A DNA stretch of 36,505 nt from Pinguiococcus pyrenoidosus (lineage: Eukaryota; Sar; Pinguiophyceae; Pinguiochrysidales; Pinguiochrysidaceae), in assembly GCA_019677205.1 (NCBI GenBank), contig JAAMXY010002141.1, positions 6,959 through 43,463 on the forward strand, written 5' to 3'. The notes under the pieces were generated by a model that saw nothing but the letters and a program-made list of their open reading frames with translations, was not told where the DNA came from and searched no databases. The stretch's first letter is position 1; each line of letters begins with the position of its first letter. Below, piece after piece: positions 21,268 to 31,067 of this stretch. A program made the position numbers and the translations under genes.

Positions 21268-21312
21268 TTCTTTCGCTCGTCTCTCTCGCCCTCTCTCTCT
21301 CTCTCTCTCTCT
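21201..21312. repeat. (TGTC)16 microsatellite followed by a (CT)n tract
   Basis: Sixteen perfect TGTC copies occupy 21201-21264, then T/C-rich sequence leads into an almost pure CT run at 21290-21312. The tract lies between the PRK promoter and the 3' end of the channel gene. No coding role is likely. Confidence 0.93.
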
Positions 21313-21557
21313 TTCCCCTCGGGACCTTTACATGCTGTGCCATCAATTCAATGTAGCAATGCTTCTTCTTTCTCGGCGAAGCACAAGGACACTTGGGTTT
21401 TCGACCTTTCTGCGCTGCGATGAAGCTCCCAAGCAACAGTGCATGTGGCATGCTATGCAGCAAGGCGGCTTGCGTGGTTGATGAGACGGCGGTGGCACAG
21501 AGGCGCAGCGCAGGACACGAACACCAGAAGCGAGGACAGACGACTCCCCAACGATTC

Positions 21558-24500
21558 CTATTCCAATAGCTTCTCCTCCTCTGCACTCGGTTGTCTTTGA
21601 ATGTCCGGCGGACTTCGGATTGGGTTCTCTACGTCCGCGGCGATCTCCGGGTCCTCGATCTGATGAGGAGCAGGGTGCGAGCAGCTTGTTGGATCGGGCC
21701 CGCCAATGACGAAAGGACGAGCTGGACTTACATGGACCCCGAGCATCCTTGCATAGCGCACAAGCTCCAAGTCGATGCCTTGCAGCTCCTGCTTCAGCTC
21801 TGGCTGGGTATACGCATCGCGAATCTGCGCAAACTGATCGGACTCCACGAAGCTGAGGTGGAGGAGCGTGCGGAGAACGTCAGTCTACCCAGAAGAAATC
21901 GGACCCGGCCGGCAGCGAAGCGACCCAGCGGGAAGCGTGCGCAGCCTCTCACCTCTCATTGCTTGCGGACAGCCTGTCGTCCATCAGCTTGTCCTCATGG
22001 GCAGCCACAGACAGAGGCAGTGATCTGGAGGAGGATAAGAATGGTTACGCGTGAGGCGCGAGGCGTGAGGCGTGAGGCGCGAGGCGTGAGGCGTGAGGCG
22101 TGATCCTCATCACCCGAGTCCCAAAGGCGTTCGGTTCCCTTACCTTGACGCATTCCCGTAGATTCTCGTCATGAACTGCTGCCAAACCATGGTCAGTACC
22201 GGAAGAGGCAGCAGCAGAGACAAGGGGGACCACGCAAGCTTCGCCGCAAGGACGCAGCCGAGCACGACGTGGCTGGTCACGATGCAGATCACGCAGCGCC
22301 TCTGCACGCCAGGCCAAAGCGCTCCGCCCGTCTCGTACTCCTTCTCGTACACGTAAGCAAGCTGCCGCTTAAAGACCACGTAGGCTCCGGCGAAGTACAT
22401 CGCTCCAAACGGCAAGATGAGCGGTGCCACCGTGCTGTACGCAATCGAGAGGAGGTACACGAGGAGCGCGTCGGCGTAGTACCTGCCATAATACAACGGA
22501 CCCGGCCTGGAGCAACGCGCAAAAGCCAAAGTGGCACAGTCGCAATTACATTCACGTTCACATTCACGTTCACATTCACGTTCACATTCACATTCACATT
22601 CACGTTCACATTCATGATCACACAGGGACGGCAAGGATAGCATCCCGGCAGCCGACCACCTTTCGACCTTTCGAACGTACCTGTCGATACTCCGACAACC
22701 AAGCACCGGCGTCTCCCTCTGATGCTCCGTCACATCCGGACCAGCGAGGATGTACTTGATCCCCGCCAGCAGGAATCGATTGATCCGGGCCAGCTCCACG
22801 CCAAGCCCCGCGAAGGTGCGAATGATGATGAACTGGATGTAGAAGGCGCTCGACTTCGGCAACGAGACACCCAAGCTGGCCGCGGCGGACCTCGGATCAT
22901 TGACCGCCTCGAACGCCATCTCGTACGCGCTCGTGCTGACCGCAAGAACGAGAAAGGCGTTGTAGAACAGGAAGCTGAAGAAGCGCCGGAACACCAGCGC
23001 CTGGTTCTCCGACAAGCTGCGCGCTTCGTTCGAGACGAATCTCTGGAAGGCGGCTAGAATCGGGGGCACCAGGTTGATCAGCCACATGAGCAGCAAGGGA
23101 CTGATCAGAGCAAGCAGGTTCGCCACGAAGGTAGAATCGACCACGCTCTCGTCGATGAACGTGAACTTGTCGCGAAGGCTGTCCACGTTGGCAAACCCGG
23201 AGATGATCGCCACCGGCACGGCGATCGCGATGATGATCACCACGGCAAAGGTCTGCCCCGCAAGACCCTGCAACGGCCGCTTCTGCCAGGTCTCGCAGAC
23301 GTTCTTCCAGAACAGGTCCCTCGGCTCGGGCGTGTAGCTCGCGGCGTCGGGATCCGCCAGGGACCAATCTGCCTTCTGCGCCGAGCTGGACGAGATCATC
23401 GCGCTCGGGGTGGGATGCAACGAGCCGTTGTACGCTCGGGTGATCGAAGCTGCGCTCAGCGTGTAGAACGTCACAAATGCCGTGCTCGAAAGCGGATTCC
23501 CGAGCACGTAGTGGACCGTCTTCGACACGGCTTCTTGAATGGCAGCCGGGCTTGCGGCCTGAAACCACTCCGCTTGCCAACCCGCAAAGACGGGCCTTTC
23601 GGAATCGGCATCAACGCAGAAAGAGAAGCATGTGCACTGCTCGCCTTTGTTCTCGCTCGCCAGATGGCGCGACGCATCGATGCGCCCTCCGCTCAGGCTC
23701 CTGGTTGACGAGAAGGGCGAGAACCCCGATCGGCCGTGTGCCCCAAAGGAAAACCCCGCTGAACCCCCCGAGCTGAAGACCCTCCTGCGCACCATCTCAA
23801 AGACCGTCATGTGAGCATTATCGGAGGAGCTCATGTCTTGGGGTAGCTGCCCATCACACTTGTCTTCCTCGCTGGTGGGCATCGAGTCCGTCGAGTCCCC
23901 CAGCTTCTGGTCGCAGCTGACTCGATCCGACGATCGCAGCTGCTCTCTCATGTACCCGGGCATGCTCGAGCTGTACGCCCGATCCCGAGACACTTTCCTG
24001 CGCCGATGCCTCAGCGAGCCTGACGACTCTGCGCTACTGTCTCTCACGATGTGTAGGTCGGTGTATCCCGTAGAGGCGTCATTGAGCCTGGACCAAAGCA
24101 GCTCGTCGGACTCCGCCCCAGAATCCTTGCTCAGCGAATACGGATGCTCCGCGGCTTGGCTCTCCTTGAATTCGGAGCTCTCATCCACGGTCGCCGGAAT
24201 CCCTGCCGTCCTGCGCGAAGGATGTGTTCCTGCAAAGGAAGCGTCGAGCGAAACGCTCTTCGCCAGAGCAGTTCGCTTGTCCCGGCCTCCCCCGTGGAGG
24301 CTGTCGGTGGACCTTGTGTCCTTCCGACTACGGGATCTCATGCTTGAAAGCATGTCGAGAGATGCCTGCCGCCTCTCAAACTTGGCATGCCATGCGGCGC
24401 ACTGCTGCCTCTCCTTCTGGACCTGCGCGCGAAGCCGCACGACCTCTCCGTGCCAGTAGCTGATCGCGTCGACTTCAACAGTCTCGATGAACGGCCACCC

Positions 24501-25653
24501 GATTCCCGAGCTCCAGCCGTAGGTCCACCCGAGCGGCTGCCCGGTTTCCCCGTTCCAGACCCGCCGCTTTACTTTCGGACGCCTGGGAGATCCATGCTTG
24601 GCCGACGAAAGAGTGGCTCTGAGGGCGTGCTCGAACCTTCCCACGCAGAAGTGGTACTTCGCGATCAGTTCGTGGAGATGTGGAAGCCGAAGCACGATGG
24701 CGATGCTTGCCACCTGCCCGGGGAAAATTGCGCTGAAGAAGCGGAACATCGCCGTGGCCGACTGGAGCGGCTTCGGGATGTGGTGAAGCATCACGGTGTG
24801 CTGCTGAGGCGTTCGTCCATCCCTGTGGTTTCGCAAAAGTAAGTCTTCAAGCATGGAGAGCCCCGCCATAAACTCCCCGAACAGGAGGAGAAACGAAGGC
24901 GATGACTGTGAGTGCAACCCACCTCGAAAGCAAGTGGAGATGCCGCAGTTGCACGTACTCCAGATACAAGTTGCGGAGCCCCGTCATGCTCACGAAAGTT
25001 ACCAGGTAGGCGGCCAAGACGTGGATGTAGAAGACGGAGCTCTGCTCCGAGACGTTGGCAATGGTATACTGCGCAAAGCTCGTCCCTCCACTGTGCACGT
25101 TCGCCCGAATGTAGCCAAAGCTCGTGTTGACCGGCACGAGGACGAAGCAGCCGATCAGCGCAGACAACGACAGAGATCGGGCCAGGCAGGCGTTGGTCTT
25201 CACGAACATGAGGGCGTCCAGGCCAATCTTCTTCATAAACACATCCTCTGGCAGAGCCCTGAAGCAGCAGATGGATACGCTTATCGGAGGAGTGTGAGGA
25301 GACACGCGCCTTGTCTCCCCAGATACCTGACATAGTACATCCATTGCAGCGGATGCCAACTCGACGGTTCGCGCGGAGTGGCGTTGGGACAGTAGAACGT
25401 CCGCGGAGAGAATGCTTTCCTGCAGAATGGCAGCGATGTCACCATCAACCACGAGAAGGATCTTGGCTTGAGAGCCTTGGCAAGCCGTTGCTCTGTACCG
25501 CAGGGACGGCCGCGCCTTGCTCAGCGCGAAGATCAGGGCGCAAGCCAAGAACACGCCGAAGTTGATCAGCAGGTTGGTGATGATCACGTTGGTCGTTACG
25601 CCGTAGGCGGTGGCCTTGTCAGCCAGTGCGGACTGCAGCCTCCGCCCGATCAT
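21558..25653 (-). CDS. OSCA/TMEM63/CSC1-like mechanosensitive ion channel
   Basis: Seven exons: 25653-25499, 25419-25327, 25258-24923, 24822-22681, 22506-22144, 21852-21732 and 21659-21558. All phases match and yield 1103 residues. The family (DUF221/RSN1_7TM) forms stretch-gated cation channels in plasma or internal membranes. The N-terminus has the first helix (IITNLLINFGVFLACALIFA), the conserved KKIGLDALMFV and SSVFYIHVLAAYL segments, and an RRM-like cytosolic region (TPQQHTVMLHHIPKPLQSA). The pore-side block has SSTAFVTFYTL, PEPRDLFWKNV and several helices, including FYIQFIIIRTFAGLGVELARI and VYEKEYETGGALWP. The cytosolic loop carries an extra Ser/Arg-rich stretch of about 320 residues (~272-590), absent from plant OSCA proteins. 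The short second exon restores residues linking helix 1 to the GLDA motif, strongly supporting the model. The last intron (21660-21731) is a multiple of three and might be retained. Confidence 0.87.
22051..22099. repeat. GTGAGGC heptamer tandem repeat (7 copies) in a channel-gene intron
   Basis: Seven tandem 7-base units, five GTGAGGC and two GCGAGGC, lie inside the 291-base intron 21853-22143 of the OSCA-like gene. On the transcribed strand they read GCCTCAC. They have no coding role. Confidence 0.9.
22549..22615. repeat. TTCACA/TTCACG hexanucleotide minisatellite in a channel-gene intron
   Basis: Ten or more tandem TTCACR units fill much of intron 22507-22680 of the OSCA-like gene. On the transcribed strand they read as TGTGAA/CGTGAA. 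The intron is 174 bases, a multiple of three, and has no in-frame stop; its readthrough would encode alternating Cys-Glu-Arg residues, unlike anything in the channel family. Confidence 0.9.
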
Positions 25654-26103
25654 GTTTCTCGACAGAGTTCGGTGTGTCCTGCCGAACTCCCCCGAAGTCC
25701 TGGACGCCTCGGCGGGCCTCTTTCACCCACGCCGGCCCCTCACTTCTGTCCCCAGCGCTCTGCAACGCCGTCGGCCACACATCCGCGCGGCGGAGAGCTG
25801 GAGAACGCGCACCCCGCAGTGCACCGCGGCGGGAGTCGCCGTTTGGCGCGAAACGGGCTGCCTTTCAAACCGCTCGGACCCGGCCCGTAGCTAAGGCGGC
25901 GGTGCTTCAGATACATCAGCTGATTCCTTCAGATCGGAAGCCATTTGAACCGAGAGAGAGGATCCAACTCCGACGCGCACCTAGTGAAGTTGGCGCACCG
26001 AAGCTCCCGCCGAGTGATCCTTCCGCCGCGCGGGAGAGCTGCCCGCCGCTCGCTCGGAAGATCTCTGTGGAGTGCCCCGGAGGCGCACGTGGGCCTGAGC
26101 GAC
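25654..26103. promoter_or_regulatory. Divergent promoter region
   Basis: About 450 bases between the start of the leftward channel gene and the rightward coiled-coil gene. It is G/C-rich, with no CCAAT cluster, TATA box or repeat that stands out. Both promoters are expected here by position only. Confidence 0.35.
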
Positions 26104-29062
26104 ATGGAGCGCGTCGGAGCGAGCCCACCGGCCTCGCGCAAAAGGTATGATGTGTGGCTCGAACTGGGCGGTCCATGCGAAGCCGCTCTGTGCGCCTGTC
26201 GCGCACTCTTTGCGGCAGAACTCGCGCTCGCGGGCGCGCAAGACTTCCTTCGTGCTTCCTGTGGCTGGGCCATAGCCTGGCAGCCTCCCAAGGCCTCGCG
26301 AAGGGCGCTTCTCCTCGGCGGCGTCACGGCCGCTGGTCTCCTCACCATCTGTCGGGGTGCCATGTTTGGCCCGAAGCGCGCCTCAGTTGGCTTCCTCGGC
26401 CTAAGGGTGGCTTCGGCACCTTCCTTCCGGGGGTTGCTCACGCATCGTTTGTGCTGGGACCTTCCAGGAGGCGTGATATCTCCGAGAGCAAGATGCGCTC
26501 CGCCTCGCCAACGGTGGATGCCGAACAGCACCGCCGCAACCCGACGCGTTTCGTGCCCAGCCAGCCGGGATTCCTGAGCCTCAGTCGCGCAGAAGTGAAG
26601 CAAGACCTCCGCGACATTGCCCAGGACGAGTCGCTGGGAGGAAATTCGGGACCTGTGAGCGTAAGTCGTCCGTCGCCGAGAAGAGACCGCTCTCTTTCGC
26701 TCGTGGCGCCTGAGTTACATTGCTCTTTCCAGTTCGCAAAAGAGAGTGACGGGGTCATCAACATGGAAAGGCACAAGATGGACGCGAAGAAGGAGCCACC
26801 GATACTCCCTGGCGCCGCGATTGGGATCAAAACACTCCGCCTGCGCCGCTGGAAGGGCAAGCCAGCGCGCGCCCAGGCGGAGCTGCACCGCTGCACTCAG
26901 CAGGTGTCGCAGCTCCGCGCTGAGCTGGAAAAGCTGGGCCACCAGCAGTGCCAGAGCGAGGAGCAATACCTCGCTCTTCGTGAGCACTACTTGACGCTGT
27001 TCAAAATGCTTCGGGAAGCGGGGCAGGTGAGCCACCGAGCTCTTTGGTTCTGATGTTCGGTCTGGCATGACACGGTGACGATCTCAACGAATGTCGCTCG
27101 TGCCAGGGTCACGATGTGTTCACGAAGGAGATGCAGAAGGCCTGCATGCGGCTCAAGGACTTCACCAGCGCACAGCGGAAGGTGGAATCATCCGATTCCG
27201 CACTGAGCGGCATCAGTGCCGACGGACCGAGTCTTCTTGACGCATCCATCCGACTTGGCAAGAGCATCACGTCGTTGAGGGGCGAGCTCCGTTCCCTCGA
27301 GGAGGAGGAGAAAGCTCTGACAGAAGCACCGGGCCAGAACGGGCACTCGCCAGGTACAAGAGACGCGCCTGAGGACGAACCCGACGTGGCCGAGTCATTC
27401 TGGGGTGCTGGGAAGAAGGAGCTGCCTTCCGTGGGAGATTTGGTGTCGACTGCGTACGGAGACGGCTACGTCAGCAACGTCCGAACGTGGGACGGCTTCG
27501 TCCGATTGCGCAACCCCATCGCAGAAGTCAAGCTGCCCTTCGGACGGGCCTTCATGTGTGCGCGCCAAGTCAAGGACGCAATACGCGATCCCGGGGAGTT
27601 CCGTGACAGCGAATTGGTAGAGAAGTGGAGCCGTCACGGCGAGATCGCGACTGGCTCGGGCCAGGAGTCGGTAGCACGGCTCAATGCCGAGGCCGATGAA
27701 GCGCTCACGATGGATGATTTTGGGCTGCCTTTTGAAGTGGACGAGCCTCAGCGGATCCAGAGCAGCACAAAGGCTGCGACGAACGCCGTGTACGATCTGG
27801 CAGAACGACTGCTTCCGGGAACGAAGCGCCTTCGGCAGAATCATACCTTTCCGGGGCCCCTCTCCGAACCCCTGAAGCAGCTGCTGGAGAGAATCGATTC
27901 CGACACCTCGAGGCCGGACCCGATGCTCGGCGGTGGATACGCTGGCCGAGATGGATACGGGTTGCTCGATGCTGCTGCGCAGGCCACCGATGCAGCTGCG
28001 ATTCGGACCAGGACGCGGCGGCCGCGCAAGGGACTCGATACCATTGAAGAGCACAGCTCTCTCTCCCGTGTTGGGAGCACTGACGGCAGCGACGCCTCGG
28101 CAGAAGCGGGCCTGTTCCCGTACTCGGGCACTCTGGGCGGGGGCGAAGCCCGCCTCGGCTCAGATCTTTCGCGAAGTACTGAAGAGCAGCTTCAACGCTG
28201 TCGGGAAAGGGTGTTTCCGCTGACGGCAGCCCTTCTTCCGCACGGTAAGCCTCTGCACAGAGCCGGGGTCTGGGTGCCGCCCACTCCGTCTGACTTCTGC
28301 GCTGATCGCGTTCTTCTTCTGCGTTCCTCTGCAGATATGCTCCCTACCGGCCGGAGCCGCCTTGCCCTTCAGCGGCCTCCGCTGTGTGCACACAAGGATG
28401 TCGAGCCGTCCCGAGCCGCTAATGTCGAAGAAGTTGACGCGTATGGCGGTGTCCTCGTTCCCGTCCCCGACGGATGTACCAGCCTGAGCGACCTGGTGGA
28501 GCAGCTCAGCAAGGACTTCAAAGACTTGAATGACCACGAGCTTGAGTCTCTTCAGTATCGGTAAGATCCGGGGCCTCGGAAGTTCGAGGCTCTCCATCGC
28601 GTTTCCGCAATGGTCGTCTGAAAAGTTGCGTTCAAATTGTCCGGCAGGTCTGAGATATCGCGTGAGAATGCTCGCAGGAACACTCTGCCAAAGTTCTTCC
28701 AGCCGGGTACTTTGAAGAAGATCCACGAAGCTGGGCAGCGAAAGGCAGAAGGGCTGGAAGGCACTCTGCAGGACTTTGTGAGGTTCATCTCCCCAAGCGC
28801 GAGGGAGGCGCCGAAGCCTGCAGGCAAACAGAGCAAGCCAGTGGGCAAAGCCTTCTCGGCTCCGGAGGAAAGGAGCGCAAGCCTTTCCGCCGAAGAAGGC
28901 GATGGAGACGAGGACCTTGACAGAGCCACTCCTGAGTCTACGGGCTCGGATCTGCTGATCAGAATCCACAGCAGCCACGCGTCCTATCGGAAAGACGGCG
29001 AAGGACCCGAGGAGATCACGAATCACGCGCGCCGTCTCAACGGCGTCTCCGGATCTCGGTAG
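26104..29062 (+). CDS. Coiled-coil protein of unknown function
   Basis: I do not recognise this family. The exon model is 26104-26144, 26468-26660, 26733-27026, 27107-28244, 28335-28560 and 28648-29062, with consistent phases (2, 0, 0, 1, 2) and about 768 residues. Ending exon 2 at 26654 is equally in phase. The first exon is short, and translation could instead start at ATG 26493. A coiled coil lies near residues 130-170 (ELHRCTQQVSQLRAELEKLG) and continues across intron 3 (REAGQGHDVFTKEMQKACMR). A compact segment near 270-325 (PSVGDLVSTAYGDGYVSNVR, DGFVRLRNP) resembles a small beta-barrel, SH3- or Tudor-like fold; that is only a shape impression. The rest is acidic and Ser-rich, with another helical stretch near the end (TLKKIHEAGQRKAEGLEG). 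The last exon may be wrong: another frame stays open past its stop (see 28959-29237). No signal peptide or membrane helix was seen. Confidence 0.6.
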
Positions 29063-29237
29063 GCGTGTCGTGAGCGATCAAGGCGATGGTTTCTTCGCGG
29101 ACCTCTCACGAGGGTCTGAAGACCTGGCTTCCCCGCAAGCTGATTTGGAGATCCGTGGCGCGGGGGACTCTTGGGGAGGCGAGGACTCTTGGGGAAGCGA
29201 GGCTTGGCTTGGCTTGATTTGCTTTCGCTCTGCGTAG
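28959..29237 (+). other. Possible alternative C-terminal exon of the coiled-coil gene
   Basis: A second frame is open from 28959 to TAG at 29235, overlapping the end of the last annotated exon and running 175 bases past its stop. It encodes DGFFADLSRGSEDLASPQAD and then a short duplication, GDSWGGEDSWGSEAW, an acidic Trp-Gly tail of the kind seen at ends of trafficking proteins. No donor/acceptor pair that joins it convincingly was found, so it is not merged into the gene. Confidence 0.35.
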
Positions 29238-30832
29238 CCCCTCCAAATGTGGAGGACGCAGGCGCACCCGAAAGCTGCACCACATGGTGGAATCGGCTCA
29301 GAATCGCGTATCAACGATGCCGATATGCGTCGACCCAGCTGCGCCGCTGGCGGCTCGGTGCAGCTGGGCCCCGCGTTGCATCGCGGTGCTGGCCAGATCC
29401 CAGCGAATCCCAAGAAGCTCCCACGATGACGACGGATGGGAGACAACTTGGGTGACAGACCCAAAGGGCGATCTTGCGTCTCTAAGCTAAGCAGAGGTGT
29501 TTTAGGCAGATGGCTCGCCCTGGCACTCTTACGAGGCTGCCTTCGCTGCTACCAGAAGGCACTTCTTTTGTTTTTTAAAGGAGCGCGGCGAGCATGACTC
29601 TGGTTTGAGGCGCGAGTTGTAGTAGAGCACACGTATTGTTGACGTTGCAGGAAAGTAGGCGAGTCGAAAGGGCGCGCAGCATGGCCGAAGAAGGAGTTCT
29701 GCCCATGTGACTTAACACTACGGTACTTTCGCGCATTCCCTTCTTCCCTCGCTTGTCAGAATGGAATGTCACCGAAGGCGAGGAAGAGCTGTCGTAGGGT
29801 GCCGCTCAGCAGCTCAAAGATTCAGCGGCTCGGGCACTTGTGGTGCTGCGGCAGGAAGATCCAATTGCTTGCTGCGCCTGCTTCGTGCATACGGCATCTT
29901 CCTCCAGCGATTCCTCGCTGCCGGCGAAACTCAGCGAAGATTCCCGACCAGAGCGGCACGCCTTTCAGACGCCCACCTTGCCGCTCAACCATGTTCCCAC
30001 ACCTCCGTTAATTTCTCGAGTCGCACATCCATACCATGGGCGAACCTGGTGCCTGCAAGCGCCCGAAGCACTGGTATCGAGACGTTCCGGAACCGCTGCT
30101 CCTGCGATATTTCAGCCCTCTCAGCGGGCTCTGCTCCGTGTGATCGACTTGGCCCGGGGGAGAATAGAGACTTGATTGGTTCGGTCTGGGCCTGAATGCT
30201 TCCAGAGGAAAGGATACGCGATCAAGGGTGGACGACACTGCCCAGTCCGAGTTCATTGCCCAATCTCTCCTACCCACGTTTCCACGCAGATTGACGCGGA
30301 GACGCAGCTTTCCAGTGTTCCTTCATGAAGCTTTGAAATGGAACTCGAATGGAAACCCGCGTCATCCCGTCTGTAAGCGACGCGTCAAAGGGAGATACGC
30401 CTGCTTTATTCGGTGTCCGGGCTTCTAGCAGGGGAATCCAACAGGAGAAGAACCCATAGGGTGTGCAGTCCGAAACCTCTGGGGTCGGGCGCAGGGCTCC
30501 TCTCGGGTCGGGAGACTTTGCGGTTTCGAAGAGTGCAACGCATCCGCTCCGGCAGAAGCTGCTCTTCTTCAAGGCTTCCAAGGCGCTCAGGACCTTCTTC
30601 GCCGCCAGTGACGAAGTGTTGCCAAAGCGCCAAAAACGCCACGAGAGACTCTTCGCTCCGTAGGCTCGGTGGCAGCAGACACGAAGGGCCGAGAGTGCGC
30701 GGGAGCCACCGAGCTGCGTCACAATCGGCGAGCGTATCATTTGACAAGGGCCACGAGAGGCTGAAGCATCTGCGCTCTCCGCAAAGAAAGTCCACCAAGA
30801 GAGAACCCAGTTCTGGTAGAGCCGCCGCGCAG
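29238..30832. other. Unresolved 1.6 kb, possible unassigned exons
   Basis: No complete gene could be built here. Three stretches look faintly coding on the plus strand: about 29280-29490 (ends DDGWETTWVTDPKGDLASLS), 29794-30175 (AAQQLKDSAARALVVLRQED onward, 3' of a TAG acceptor at 29793) and 30540-30832, whose frame runs into the first phosphodiesterase exon. A good polypyrimidine tract with CAG at about 29731-29760 also suggests a splice acceptor. These may be 3' exons of the coiled-coil gene, 5' exons of the phosphodiesterase, or an independent gene. Confidence 0.3.
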
Positions 30833-30994
30833 ATGACCACACTCCCGTCGGTCCTTGGCGGGCAAGATTCGCACATCTCGCAGCCCGCCGCGCCGCAGAA
30901 TAGCGAGCTGCCGCGCTTGACATCATGGCGCACCGGCGTCGTGCTGGCTTCCGAGGTACGTCATGTTTCTCACCCTCTCTCTCTCTCTCTTTAA

Positions 30995-31032
<38 letters not shown>

Positions 31033-31035
31033 TTT

Positions 31036-31067
<32 letters not shown>

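Noticed and set aside
22549-22615. Regular repeats that might suggest a CRISPR array or protein repeat
   Set aside because: The units are 6 bases, contiguous and without spacers, inside a eukaryotic intron: a minisatellite.
25929-26603. A 224-residue minus-strand frame and a 210-residue plus-strand frame before the coiled-coil gene
   Set aside because: Neither has family features. A short exon at 26104-26144 spliced to 26468 explains the coding signal better.
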